Positions 25,856 to 35,083 of a DNA stretch of 64,000 nt are shown here, in pieces. The stretch covers positions 5,518,001 to 5,582,000 of the forward strand of contig NZ_CP008953.1 in the NCBI RefSeq assembly GCF_000732925.1, written 5' to 3'. How positions within the stretch are numbered: the stretch's first letter is position 1; every line of letters begins with the position of its first letter. Under the pieces are notes generated by a model. The model was not told the origin of the DNA and searched no databases. It saw only the letters and a list, made by a program, of their open reading frames with translations. The position numbers were made by a program, and so were the translations under genes. Source of the stretch: Amycolatopsis japonica (lineage in GTDB: Bacteria; Actinomycetota; Actinomycetes; Mycobacteriales; Pseudonocardiaceae).

Positions 25856-27367
25856 ATGAGCAATCCTTCCGACGACGGCTTGGCCGGTTTCGGCTACAAA
25901 CAGGAACTCGAAAGAACGCTCGGCAATTTCCACACCTTCGCCGCCGGGATCAGCTACATCTCGATCCTGACGGGCACCTTCCAGCTGTTCTACTTCGGCT
26001 TCAGCTTCGGCGGGCCGGCGTACTGGTGGTCGTGGCCGATGGTGTTCGTCGGCCAGCTGATGGTGGCGCTGTCGTTCGCCGAACTGGCCGCGCACTATCC
26101 GGTCGCCGGGTCGATCTACAACTGGTCGAAACGGCTCGGCAGCCCGCACGTCGCCTGGCTGGCCGGGTGGATGATGCTCACCGCGTCGATCGTCAGCATC
26201 GCCGCCGTCGCGCTCGCGTACCAGATCACGCTCCCCCAGATCTCGTCGTTCTTCTCCTTCTCCGGCGACAGCGCGGTGAACGCGGTCATCCTCGGCACGG
26301 CGCTGATCGTGTTCACGACGCTGGTGAACGCCTGGGGCGTCAAACTCATGGCGCGGATCAACAGCGCCGGCGTGTTCATCGAACTGATCGCCGCGGTCCT
26401 GCTGATCGTCGCGCTCGCGGTGAACATCACCCGGGGCCCGGAAGTCGTCATGGAGACCAACAACACCGGCGCCGACCAGCCGTGGGGGTACTTCGGGGCG
26501 TTCTTGGTCGCTTCGCTCGCGTCGACCTACGTCATGTACGGCTTCGACACCGCCAGTTCGCTCGGCGAGGAGTCGCACGACCCTCGCAAGAACGCGCCCA
26601 AGGCGATCCTGCGCGCGCTGATCGCGTCGTTCGTCATCGGCGGGCTGATCCTCATCCTCGCGCTGATGGCCGTGGGCGACATCAACAACCCGGAGATCGC
26701 GACCGGCGGCCTGCAGTTCATCGTGCTCGACGTCCTCGGGAGCACGATCGGCACGATCTTCCTGCTGGCGGTCGTCATCGCCATCACCGTGTGCAACCTG
26801 GCCGTGCAGTCGGCGGCAATCCGGATGATGTTCGCGATGGGCCGCGACAACAACCTGCCCGCCGGGAAGCACCTGGCCCGGGTGTCGCCGAAGACGAAGA
26901 CGCCGGTGATCCCCGCGATCGTGTCCGGCGTGATCGCCGTGCTGATCCTGGTGGTCAACGTCGGCCAGCCGCAGATCTTCACGGTGATCACCAGTATCGG
27001 CATCATCATGATCTATCTGGCGTATCTGCTGGTCACCGTCCCGATGCTGGTCAAGCGCTTCCGCGGGCAGTGGCCGCCGCCGAAGGTGGAGGGCACCAAG
27101 TACTTCTCGCTCGGCAAACTGGGGCTGCCGGTCAACATCCTCGGCGTGCTGTGGGGCGGCGCGATCGTGGTGAACCTGGCCTGGCCGCGGCGCGAGGTCT
27201 ACAACGCGACCGAGCCGTATCACTGGTACCTCGAATGGGGGGCCGTGCTGTTCGTCGGCGCGGTGGCGGTCGTCGGTTTCGCGTATTACTGGTTCGTCCT
27301 GCGGCACAAGAGCGGCGTCCTGGCCGATCACGCCGCGGAAGTACATCCCGAGGAGGCAGCACAGTGA
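25856..27367 (+). CDS. APC-superfamily amino acid/amine permease
   Basis: 503 aa with ~12 membrane segments starting at residue ~28; GAGGGGAAAC precedes the ATG. The sequence (FHTFAAGISYISILTG then FGGPAYWWSWP, and the YGFDTASSLGEESHDPRKNAP motif) places it in the GABA/choline-type amino acid permease group. The stop overlaps the GMC start in GTGA. Located between the two dehydrogenases, it probably imports their substrate. Confidence 0.88.
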   Translation: MSNPSDDGLAGFGYKQELERTLGNFHTFAAGISYISILTGTFQLFYFGFSFGGPAYWWSWPMVFVGQLMVALSFAELAAHYPVAGSIYNWSKRLGSPHVAWLAGWMMLTASIVSIAAVALAYQITLPQISSFFSFSGDSAVNAVILGTALIVFTTLVNAWGVKLMARINSAGVFIELIAAVLLIVALAVNITRGPEVVMETNNTGADQPWGYFGAFLVASLASTYVMYGFDTASSLGEESHDPRKNAPKAILRALIASFVIGGLILILALMAVGDINNPEIATGGLQFIVLDVLGSTIGTIFLLAVVIAITVCNLAVQSAAIRMMFAMGRDNNLPAGKHLARVSPKTKTPVIPAIVSGVIAVLILVVNVGQPQIFTVITSIGIIMIYLAYLLVTVPMLVKRFRGQWPPPKVEGTKYFSLGKLGLPVNILGVLWGGAIVVNLAWPRREVYNATEPYHWYLEWGAVLFVGAVAVVGFAYYWFVLRHKSGVLADHAAEVHPEEAAQ

Positions 27368-28917
27368 CCGGAGAGTTCGACTACATCGTCGTCGGCGGCG
27401 GGACGGCGGGTTCGGTGGTCGCGGCGAGACTCTCGGAAGATCCGGACGTCACCGTGGCACTCCTGGAAGCCGGACCGTCCGATGTGGACGATCCGGCGGT
27501 GCTGGAGCTGACCAAGTGGATGGCGCTGCTGGAATCCGGCTACGACTGGGACTACCTGGTGGAGCCGCAGGAATCCGGCAACTCGTTCCTGCGCCACGCC
27601 CGCGCGCGGGTGCTCGGCGGCTGCTCGTCGCACAACTCGTGCATCGCGTTCTGGGCGCCGGCGGAAGACCTCGACGAATGGTCGTCACTCGGCCTGCCCG
27701 GCTGGTCCTCGAAGGACATCTTCCCGCTGTACCAACGCCTTGAGACCAACGACGGCCCCGGCGACCACCACGGCCGCTCGGGCCCGGTGACCATCCGCTC
27801 GGTGCCGCCGAACGACCCGACCGGTGTCGCGCTGCTGCAGGCGTGCGAGCAGGCGGGGATCCCGAGGACGGAGTTCAACTCGGGCGAGACCGTGACGCAC
27901 GGGGCGAACTGGTTCCAGATCAACGCACGCGAAGACGGCACGCGGTCGTCGGCCTCGGTGTCGTACCTGCACCCGATCATCGGCAAGCGGCCGAATCTGG
28001 AGATCATCACCGGCGCCCGCGTCCGGCGGCTGCTGTTCGACGGCAAACGCTGCACCGGCGCGGAATACCTGGCCGACGACCTGATCCACGGCGTCCAGCT
28101 GCGCGCGCGGCGTGAGGTGATCCTGTCTTCGGGCGCGATCGACACCCCGAAACTCCTGATGCTGTCCGGGATCGGCCCCGCTTCCCATTTGCGCGAGGTC
28201 GGTGTGGACGTGCTGGTGGACTCCCCCGGCGTCGGCGAGAACCTGCAGGATCACCCCGAAGGCGTCATCCAGTGGGACGCTCTGCAGCCGATGACGACCG
28301 AATCCACTCAATGGTGGGAGATCGGCATCTTCACCACCACGGAGGAAGGCCTCGACCGGCCGGACCTGATGTTCCACTACGGCTCGGTGCCGTTCGACAT
28401 GAACACCCTCCGGCAGGGCTATCCCACCACGGAGAACGGCTTCTGCCTGACCCCGAACGTCACGCGTTCGCGGTCGACCGGGACCGTGCGGCTGCGCAGC
28501 CGCGACTACCGGGACAAGCCGAAGGTGGACCCGCGGTACTTCACCGACGAGCACGACATGCGCGTGATGACCTACGGCATCAAACTGGCGCGCAAGATCG
28601 CCGAGCAGCCCGCGCTGGACGAATGGGCGGGCACGGAACTGGCGCCCGGCAAGGACGTCAAGACCGACGACGAGATCGCGGACTACCTGCGCAAGACGCA
28701 CAACACGGTCTATCACCCGTCGTGCACCGCGAAAATGGGCGGCGACGGGGACCCGATGGCCGTACTGGACGCCCGGCTGCGCGTGCGCGGCGTCGAGGGC
28801 CTGCGGGTCGCCGACGGCTCGGCGATGCCGTTCCTGGTCGCGGTGAACCCGTGCATCACGACGATGGCGATCGGTGAGAAGTGCGCGGACCTGCTGAAGG
28901 AGGACGCGCGCTCCTAG
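27364..28917 (+). CDS. GMC-family FAD-dependent oxidoreductase (choline dehydrogenase-like)
   Basis: 517 aa from the GTG at 27364; the frame is open far upstream but that is the shadow of the permease gene. FAD-binding VVGGGTAGSVVAARLSE at the N terminus, the GMC signature LSSGAIDTPKLLMLSGIGP (~260), and C-terminal catalytic region HPSCTAKMG with NPCITTMAIGEK. It oxidises an alcohol to an aldehyde that the betB product would finish. Choline is the best guess, but GMC specificity cannot be read from motifs. 4-nt overlap with the permease; terminator at 28931. Confidence 0.9.
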   Translation: MTGEFDYIVVGGGTAGSVVAARLSEDPDVTVALLEAGPSDVDDPAVLELTKWMALLESGYDWDYLVEPQESGNSFLRHARARVLGGCSSHNSCIAFWAPAEDLDEWSSLGLPGWSSKDIFPLYQRLETNDGPGDHHGRSGPVTIRSVPPNDPTGVALLQACEQAGIPRTEFNSGETVTHGANWFQINAREDGTRSSASVSYLHPIIGKRPNLEIITGARVRRLLFDGKRCTGAEYLADDLIHGVQLRARREVILSSGAIDTPKLLMLSGIGPASHLREVGVDVLVDSPGVGENLQDHPEGVIQWDALQPMTTESTQWWEIGIFTTTEEGLDRPDLMFHYGSVPFDMNTLRQGYPTTENGFCLTPNVTRSRSTGTVRLRSRDYRDKPKVDPRYFTDEHDMRVMTYGIKLARKIAEQPALDEWAGTELAPGKDVKTDDEIADYLRKTHNTVYHPSCTAKMGGDGDPMAVLDARLRVRGVEGLRVADGSAMPFLVAVNPCITTMAIGEKCADLLKEDARS

Positions 28918-28930
28918 GACTCGCTCGTCC

Positions 28931-28964
28931 GGCCCCCTGGCTTCGGTCAGGGGGCCTTCTTCTT
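28931..28964 (+). terminator. Intrinsic terminator after the GMC oxidoreductase
   Basis: Perfect 9-bp stem GGCCCCCTG / CAGGGGGCC (28931-28939, 28948-28956), loop GCTTCGGT, followed by TTCTTCTT. Confidence 0.85.
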
Positions 28965-29148
28965 GCCGGAAAACCGGTGGAGCGGCCGACGGCGGGCCAT
29001 TACCGTGCTGCCGGACCACGTCGCCGAGCCGAGGGCCTGCCGTTGTACACCCTGTGAGACCTCCCGAGCGCTGATTTCGTCGCGCGTCGCGTCTTTCGCG
29101 CCGCGCCTCCTTTTGCTGCGGATTTCTCACTGAACGGGTGTACTTCCC

Positions 29149-29691
29149 ATGCTCGAAAACTGGGTGGTCGTTCCCACCTGCCTTCCTGCCGTCCTCCGCC
29201 GTTGCCACGCCTGCGGATCCGGGCGTTTCCGGGCGAACGGCAAATTCCGGGTCAACGCCAACCACAAACTCATCGACGTCTGGCTCCTCGTGCTCTGCAC
29301 CGGGTGCGGGGACACCGCGAAACTCACGATCCTGGAGCGGGTGAACGTGCGCTCCGTCCGGCCTGAACTGCTGGAGCGGCTGCACGAGAACGACCTCGGC
29401 CTCGCCGCCGAACTGCTCCAGGATCCGGCCGTGCTCCGCCGTAACCACGTCGCCCTCGATTGGGAGGGTGCCTGGCGGCTCGATACCGGCTCCTTGTGTC
29501 ATGGGGACTTTCGCGATGTCTCGGTTCACTTCGAGGCCCGGATTCCGCTTCGGCCCGTGCGGCTGATCGCGGAAGGGTGCGGTCTTTCGCGTGGCGAGGT
29601 CGAGAGATTGATCGAGGAGGGGAAGGTGGTTTCGGCCGTGCGGTTGCGAGGGAAGGTTTCCGGGGACTTCACTTTTACCCTGAAACGCTGA
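29149..29691 (+). CDS. DUF1062 family protein, zinc-ribbon type
   Basis: 180 aa. Two Cys pairs, CHAC (~19-22) and CTGC (~51-54), suggest one zinc-ribbon; the rest (VALDWEGAWRLD, VRLIAEGCGLSRGEVERLI) resembles the DUF1062 family, whose function is unknown. The last ~40 residues look like an S4-type RNA-binding helix-turn (SRGEVERLIEEGKV), seen but not proven. It has no obvious Shine-Dalgarno; the 185 bp upstream after the terminator are gene-free with no clear signal. It stands alone. Confidence 0.75.
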   Translation: MLENWVVVPTCLPAVLRRCHACGSGRFRANGKFRVNANHKLIDVWLLVLCTGCGDTAKLTILERVNVRSVRPELLERLHENDLGLAAELLQDPAVLRRNHVALDWEGAWRLDTGSLCHGDFRDVSVHFEARIPLRPVRLIAEGCGLSRGEVERLIEEGKVVSAVRLRGKVSGDFTFTLKR

Positions 29692-29740
29692 CCTTGGGTC
29701 TCGCACTCACGTGATCAGCGGCGCGCCCTGTGTTCCCAAG

Positions 29741-29760
29741 TCCGTGAAGGCCTCCTTGGA
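29741..29760. repeat. Solitary half-arm of family B
   Basis: TCCGTGAAGGCCTCCTTGGA matches one arm of the hairpin at 22091-22139; no second arm follows. A degenerate remnant. Confidence 0.5.
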
Positions 29761-29867
29761 GTCACGACGCACAGCACTCAAATCACTCATCAGTGGCAAA
29801 TGCGCAATTACCGTCGTCGCTTAAAATTACGAATGATTCCCTGTGCATTTTTCGGTAATATGGAGAT

Positions 29868-31124
29868 GTGCCCGAGACGACCATTCCCGAACTGCCGCAG
29901 GAGCTGTGGCGCGCCGGCAAGCTGGAGCTTGCCCACGGCGTGACGCACCTGCTGCAGGTCATGAGAGTGGCCTCCGCCGGACTGGGGAACTTCCTGGCGG
30001 AGATCGAGTCGCGGGGCGCGGAAGACTTGTTCGGCTACGGGAGCGCGGCATCCTGGCTCGCCGATGTCGCCCGGATCTCCCTTGGCGACGCCCAAGACAT
30101 GGTGAACCGGGCTCTGGCCTTGAACCCCGCGCCGAGCGTCGGTGGCGAGGTCGCCGTGTTCGCGCCCGCGACCGCCGCCGCGGCCGAGGACGGCGCGCTC
30201 GGGGAGCAGCACATCGACCTGATCCTGGAGATCCTGCGCAAGATCCCGTCCGACGTACCCGTCGAGGACCGGGCCGGGGCGGAGAAGATCCTCGCCGACC
30301 TCGCCCGCGACGCCGGGCCGAAACAGATCGCCGAGGCCGGAGCCGACCTGCTCGCACACCTCGACCCCGACGGGAACGAGCCGAAAGACCCCGAGCCCGC
30401 CCCGCCGCGCCGCGAGGTGTTCGTCGAGCGCCGCAAGGACGGCTTCTGGAAGCTCTCCGGCTTGCTCGACCCCGAAACCGGCGCCCGCACCGCGGCCGCC
30501 CTGGACGCCTACGCGGCGAAGCGGCCCGTCGACGAGTTCGGCCGGGCCGACCACCGCACCCTGCCCCAGCGCCGAGGCGACGCGTGGGCCGAACTCCTCG
30601 ATCTCGCCATCGCCTGCCCCGACCAGCCGGGCACTTCCGGTTACCGCACGCTGGTGCACGTGACCGTCGGGCTCGATGCGCTGAAGACCGGACTCGGGAC
30701 CGCGTGCCTCGACTTCGTCGGCCGGATCACCGCCCGCGAAGCCCGGCTGGCCGCCTGCGACTGCCTGATGATCCCGGTGGTGCTCGGCGCCGCCGGCGAA
30801 CCCCTCGACGTCGGGCGGATGAAACGCTTCGTCACTCCTGGCCAACGCCGGGCCCTGAACATCCGCGACGGTGGCTGCGCGTTCCCTGGCTGCCATCGAG
30901 CGCCGAAACACTGTCACGCCCACCATATTCGGCACTGGGCCGACGGCGGCCCGACCGATCTTCGGAACCTGGTCCTGCTTTGTTCCTTCCACCACCGGCT
31001 CATCCACCACGGTGACTGGCAGGTCCGGATGGCTCCCGAGGGGATACCGGAATTCGTGCCGCCCCAATACCTCGACCCATTACAGGTGCCACGGCGCAAC
31101 ACCCTCCATCGCGTCGTGACCTGA
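29868..31124 (+). CDS. DUF222 / HNH endonuclease domain protein (13E12-repeat family)
   Basis: 418 aa, GTG start with TGGAG 3 nt upstream. The N-terminal half is DUF222 (~20-300); the HNH domain lies at ~340-385 with CAFPGCHRAP, HCHAHHIRHW and LVLLCSFHHRLIHH, containing all zinc Cys and catalytic His residues. The family is multi-copy in actinobacteria, and its role (nuclease of mobile origin) is not established. The 100 bp upstream are strikingly AT-rich compared with the flanks, suggesting acquired DNA. A terminator follows at 31140. Confidence 0.88.
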   Translation: MPETTIPELPQELWRAGKLELAHGVTHLLQVMRVASAGLGNFLAEIESRGAEDLFGYGSAASWLADVARISLGDAQDMVNRALALNPAPSVGGEVAVFAPATAAAAEDGALGEQHIDLILEILRKIPSDVPVEDRAGAEKILADLARDAGPKQIAEAGADLLAHLDPDGNEPKDPEPAPPRREVFVERRKDGFWKLSGLLDPETGARTAAALDAYAAKRPVDEFGRADHRTLPQRRGDAWAELLDLAIACPDQPGTSGYRTLVHVTVGLDALKTGLGTACLDFVGRITAREARLAACDCLMIPVVLGAAGEPLDVGRMKRFVTPGQRRALNIRDGGCAFPGCHRAPKHCHAHHIRHWADGGPTDLRNLVLLCSFHHRLIHHGDWQVRMAPEGIPEFVPPQYLDPLQVPRRNTLHRVVT

Positions 31125-31139
31125 CCTTCGCCCCATCCC

Positions 31140-31175
31140 GAGGAGCCCGCCGACCGCACCGGCGACGGGCTCCTC
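31140..31175 (+). terminator. Hairpin after the HNH gene
   Basis: Perfect 10-bp stem GAGGAGCCCG / CGGGCTCCTC, 16-nt loop, 15 bp after the stop. No T-run, so factor-assisted or weak. Confidence 0.6.
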
Positions 31176-31220
31176 GGCATGCCCCTATTCAGCCCCAGAC
31201 GCTTGTGCCTCACGAACTCC

Positions 31221-31652
31221 TCAAAGGTAAATGGCCGCCGGAGTTCCCCGATTCCCCGTCATCTGGTCCAGCGCCCATGCCCGCCCGAACTCGGCCAACG
31301 CGGGGCCCGACCAATACGCGGGAATACTGATCCCCTTCCACAACGGCATCTTCGGCCCGCTCAGGGTTCCGTGACTGACCTGCACCTGGACCGCGCCTTC
31401 CACCCAGGTGAAGACGAAATGCGCGTACATGAACATCCACGCCTGCCTGCCCAGCAGATCACGCGCGAGCACCGGCCCTTCGGAGGGGTACGGCGCCGTG
31501 TAGATCACTTGCTTCCGACCGCTGCGGTAACTGATCTCCTGTGCCGTGACACCAGGAGGAAGCATTGAGGGTTCCACTCGATCAGTCCTCCACAATGGTG
31601 ATCGTGCCGTGCCCGTCACAGCCGGAACAACCTTTTCCATCACAGTCGCCAC
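31221..31652 (-). CDS. Hypothetical protein
   Basis: 143 aa at most; start uncertain (a Met at ~31 of this frame, MLPPGVTAQE, is an alternative). No recognised family. The sequence has aromatic-rich stretches (AWMFMYAHFVFTWVEG, PLWKGISIPAYWSG) without a clear membrane helix and reads like a real protein, unlike the opposite-strand frame. Between the HNH gene and the RNA methyltransferase gene; the 100 bp upstream (31653-31756) are AT-rich like the DNA before the HNH gene, so both may belong to one acquired segment. Confidence 0.45.
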   Translation of the reverse strand: MATVMEKVVPAVTGTARSPLWRTDRVEPSMLPPGVTAQEISYRSGRKQVIYTAPYPSEGPVLARDLLGRQAWMFMYAHFVFTWVEGAVQVQVSHGTLSGPKMPLWKGISIPAYWSGPALAEFGRAWALDQMTGNRGTPAAIYL

Positions 31653-31756
31653 AGACCGAAGTAAGATAGTTCATGATTTGAGGAAGTTAGCGAGCACGAC
31701 GACACCCGGACAAGCCGAACGAAGCCACTCCATTCCGACGAATTACAAATTCGGAA

Positions 31757-32962
31757 TTATTGCAGCAGCGCAACGCATTCGACGTGGTGCGTCATCGGGA
31801 AAGCGTCGAAGGCGCGCAGATCCACGAGCCCGTATCCGTGCTCCTTGAACAGCGCGATGTCGCGCGCCAGGGCGGCCGGGTCGCACGCCACGTAGACGAT
31901 CCGGTCCGGGGAACCCTCCACAATGGACTCCACGACCGCCTTGCCCGCGCCCTTGCGCGGCGGGTCGAGGACGACGACGTCCACCGGTTTGGGGGCATCG
32001 GCCAGCAGGTGTTCGACGCGGCCGGAGCGCCAGCGGACCTGCGGGAGGTCGGCCAGGTTCTCCTCGCCGTCGGCGACGGCACGCCGTCCGGACTCGATGG
32101 CCAGGACCCGTCCGCGCGGGCCGACCTGTGAAGCGAGGACGGACGCGAAGAGGCCGACGCCGGCGTACAGGTCCCAGGCCACGCCGTCGCGCGGTGCCTC
32201 GGCCCATTCCGCGACGACGGCGGCGAGCACGTCCGCGGCGGCCGGGTGGACCTGCCAGAAGCCGTGGGCGTCCAGGCGCCAGTCGCGACCGGCGGCGTGC
32301 TGTACGGCGATCCCGCCCGCCAGCTGCCGCGACCGGGTCTTCCCGTGGACCGTGGACAGGTCGCGAAGGTGCACTTGCCCCTCGCCGTCCTTGGTGACCT
32401 CGATTTCGCTGCCGGGCCGCCAGTTGCGCGACACGACGTCGTCGAGCGCGCCGGGGACGGTGATCGGGCAGTCGTCGACCGCGATCACGCGGTGGCTGTG
32501 GTGCGCGCGGAAGCCCGCCTTGCCGTCCTTGCCCGCGACGAGCCGCACGCGGCTGCGCCAGTCCAGCGGGCCACCGTCGAGCGCCTCGACGACGACGTCG
32601 CGCTCGATCCCGGCGAGCCGCTTCAGCTGCTCCATGACCACGGCGGCCTTGAGTTCACGCTGATGCTTGGGCGTGGCGTGCTGCCAGTCGCAGCCGCCGC
32701 ACTCCCCCGGCGCCGCGAGCGGGCACGGCGGCTCCACGCGTTCGGGGGATGCTTCGAGGACCTCGATCGCGTCGGCGCGGCAGAACGAGCCGCCCTTGTC
32801 CTCGGTGACCGTGGCCAGGACCCGCTCGCCGGGCAGCGCGTGCCGGACGAACACGACCCGGCCCTCCGTCCGGGCGACGCAGTGCCCGCCGTGCGCGACC
32901 GCGCCGACCTCCAGCTCGATCGTTCGTCCGAGCCAGGTGCCGGTCGACGCGTCCACACTCAT
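31757..32962 (-). CDS. TrmA/RumA-type class I SAM-dependent RNA (uracil-C5) methyltransferase
   Basis: 401 aa from the ATG at 32962; the longer open frame is the shadow of the permease gene. N-terminal TRAM domain (~10-70, GRVVFVRHALPGERV), an iron-sulfur type Cys cluster CPLAAPGECGGC (~80-91), SAM motif DLYAGVGLFA (~285), DPPRKGAG and catalytic Cys in YVACDPAALARD (~357). It methylates uracil in tRNA or 23S rRNA; the target cannot be told. 4-nt overlap (ATGA) with the permease gene upstream. Equivalent to M. tuberculosis Rv2689c by order. Confidence 0.92.
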   Translation of the reverse strand: MSVDASTGTWLGRTIELEVGAVAHGGHCVARTEGRVVFVRHALPGERVLATVTEDKGGSFCRADAIEVLEASPERVEPPCPLAAPGECGGCDWQHATPKHQRELKAAVVMEQLKRLAGIERDVVVEALDGGPLDWRSRVRLVAGKDGKAGFRAHHSHRVIAVDDCPITVPGALDDVVSRNWRPGSEIEVTKDGEGQVHLRDLSTVHGKTRSRQLAGGIAVQHAAGRDWRLDAHGFWQVHPAAADVLAAVVAEWAEAPRDGVAWDLYAGVGLFASVLASQVGPRGRVLAIESGRRAVADGEENLADLPQVRWRSGRVEHLLADAPKPVDVVVLDPPRKGAGKAVVESIVEGSPDRIVYVACDPAALARDIALFKEHGYGLVDLRAFDAFPMTHHVECVALLQ

Positions 32963-34986
32963 TCTGCTTTTTCCTTGTTCTTCTCGGGTTGCTTGACGAC
33001 CGGGGAGAAACCGCGCCGGACGTCGCCTGCCGCCGGACGCGCCTTCCGGTCGCGTTTGATCGCCTTTTCCGACGATTCGAGCTGCCACGGCACACTGGTC
33101 ACCATGACGCCGGGCTGGAACAGGAGACGTCCCTTGAGCCGCAACGCGCTCTGGTTGTGCAGGACCTGCTCCCACCAGTGCCCGACCACGTACTCGGGGA
33201 TGAACACGGTCACCACGTTGCGCGGATTGTCGCCGCGGACGCGTTTCACGTAGTCCAGCACCGGTTTCGTGATCTCACGATACGGCGATTCGATCACCTT
33301 CAGCGGCACCTTGAAATTGTGGTCGTCCCATTCCTGGACGAGTTTGCGCGTCTCGACGTCGTCGACGTTCACCGTCACGGCTTCGAGGACGTCCGGCCGC
33401 ACGGCCTTGGCGTAGGAGACCGCGCGCAAGGTCGGCAGGTGCAGTTTCGAAATCAGCACGATCGCGTGGTTGCGCGAAGGCAATACGGCCGGTTTCCGGT
33501 CCATTTCGCGCAATTCCTCGGCGACCCGGTCGTAGTGCTTCCGGATCGCGGTCATCAGCACGTAGATCGCCACCATCGCCGCGATCGCGATCCAGGCGCC
33601 GAGGAGGAACTTCGTCACCAGCACGATGATCAGCACGGTGCCGGTCATGGTGAGGCCGATCGCGTTGACCGTCTGCGAACGCCGCATCCGCCGCCGCACC
33701 GTCGCGTCGGTCTCCCTGGCCAGCAGGCGGTTCCAGTGCCGGATCATGCCCGCCTGGCTGATCGTGAAGGAGACGAACACCCCCACGATGTAGAGCTGGA
33801 TGAGCTTGGTGACCTCGGCGTCGAACGCGATGATCAGCACCAGCGCGAAGGCGGCGAGGAACAGGATGCCGTTGGAGAACGCCAGCCGGTCGCCGCGGGT
33901 GTGCAGCTGGCGCGGCAGGTAACGGTCCTGGGCGAGGATCGAGCCGAGCACCGGGAAACCGTTGAACGCGGTGTTCGCGGCCAGCAGCAGGATGATGCCG
34001 GTGGCGAAGGAGATGTAGTAGAACGCGGGGGTGAAGTCGGCGAACACCGCCTGCGCGATCTGCGCGACGATCGTCTTCTGCTCGTAGCCCGCCGGAGTGC
34101 CGGTGAGCTGGGTTTCCGGGTGTTCGGCGAATTTGACGTCGGTGATGATCGCCAGCGTGATGATGCCGACCAGCATCGTCACCGCGAGCACACCCATCAT
34201 CAGCAGGGTGGTCGCGGCGTTCTTCGATTTCGGCTTCTGGAACGCCGGGACGCCGTTGCTGATCGCCTCGACCCCGGTCAGCGCCGCCGCACCGGAGGAG
34301 AACGTGCGCAGCAACAGGAAGAAGAACGCGAAACCGGTCAAAGAGGCTTCTTCGTGCAATTGGAAGTCCGCGCTCTCGGCGCGCATGTCGGCGCCGGAGG
34401 CCGCCTCGATCAGGCCCCAGATCACCATGCCGAGGATGCCGATGATGAACCCGTAGGTCGGGATCGCGAACGCTTTGCCCGATTCGCGCACTCCGCGCAG
34501 ATTCAACGCGGTCAGCACGACCACGATGATGACCGCGGCGATCACCTTGTGCTGCGCCACCCACGGAATGGCCGACCCGATGTTCGCCACGCCGGACGAC
34601 GTCGACACCGCGACGGTGAGCACGTAGTCGACCAGCAGCGCGCTGGCGACGGTGAGACCGAATTTGCCGCCCAGGTTGGTGTTCGCGACTTCGTAGTCGC
34701 CGCCACCACTGGGATAGGCGTGCACGTTCTGCCGATAGGACGCCACCACGACCAGCATGACGAGCGCGACGGCGACGCCGATCCACGGCGCGAACGCGTA
34801 CGCCGACAAACCGGCGACGCTGAGGGTCAGAAAGATTTCCTCAGGCGCGTAGGCGACGCTCGACAACGCGTCGGACGCGAAAATCGGCAGCGCGATGCGC
34901 TTCGGCAGCAGCGTATGCGAGAGGCGGTCACTCCGGAATGGACGTCCGAGGACGAGCCGCTTCAATACGGTCGGGAACTTCGACAC
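32959..34986 (-). CDS. APC-superfamily permease, KimA-like (probable potassium uptake)
   Basis: 675 aa: ~12 membrane segments (30-480), then a ~190-residue cytoplasmic domain (HAIVLISKLHLPTLRAVSYAKA...). N-terminal LPIFASDALSSVAYAPEEI is typical of the KimA/YdaO group, high-affinity K+ importers in Bacillus; the C-terminal universal-stress-like domain also fits. Divergent from two RCK-domain TrkA-type genes, which supports a role in potassium transport. Order equals M. tuberculosis Rv2690c. Amino-acid transport remains possible. Confidence 0.85.
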   Translation of the reverse strand: MSKFPTVLKRLVLGRPFRSDRLSHTLLPKRIALPIFASDALSSVAYAPEEIFLTLSVAGLSAYAFAPWIGVAVALVMLVVVASYRQNVHAYPSGGGDYEVANTNLGGKFGLTVASALLVDYVLTVAVSTSSGVANIGSAIPWVAQHKVIAAVIIVVVLTALNLRGVRESGKAFAIPTYGFIIGILGMVIWGLIEAASGADMRAESADFQLHEEASLTGFAFFFLLLRTFSSGAAALTGVEAISNGVPAFQKPKSKNAATTLLMMGVLAVTMLVGIITLAIITDVKFAEHPETQLTGTPAGYEQKTIVAQIAQAVFADFTPAFYYISFATGIILLLAANTAFNGFPVLGSILAQDRYLPRQLHTRGDRLAFSNGILFLAAFALVLIIAFDAEVTKLIQLYIVGVFVSFTISQAGMIRHWNRLLARETDATVRRRMRRSQTVNAIGLTMTGTVLIIVLVTKFLLGAWIAIAAMVAIYVLMTAIRKHYDRVAEELREMDRKPAVLPSRNHAIVLISKLHLPTLRAVSYAKAVRPDVLEAVTVNVDDVETRKLVQEWDDHNFKVPLKVIESPYREITKPVLDYVKRVRGDNPRNVVTVFIPEYVVGHWWEQVLHNQSALRLKGRLLFQPGVMVTSVPWQLESSEKAIKRDRKARPAAGDVRRGFSPVVKQPEKNKEKAE

Positions 34987-35083
34987 CGCAGAAGACTAAC
35001 GGTCCGCCCCCAAGGTAGGTTCGGCGCTGGTATGTCTGGGTACCTGCGGACGGGTGAACGTCCGACGACGAAGGAGGCAGGGC

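Noticed and set aside
26026-27363. Long upstream extension of the GMC oxidoreductase frame
   Set aside because: Runs inside the permease gene in another frame; family similarity begins at the GTG at 27364.
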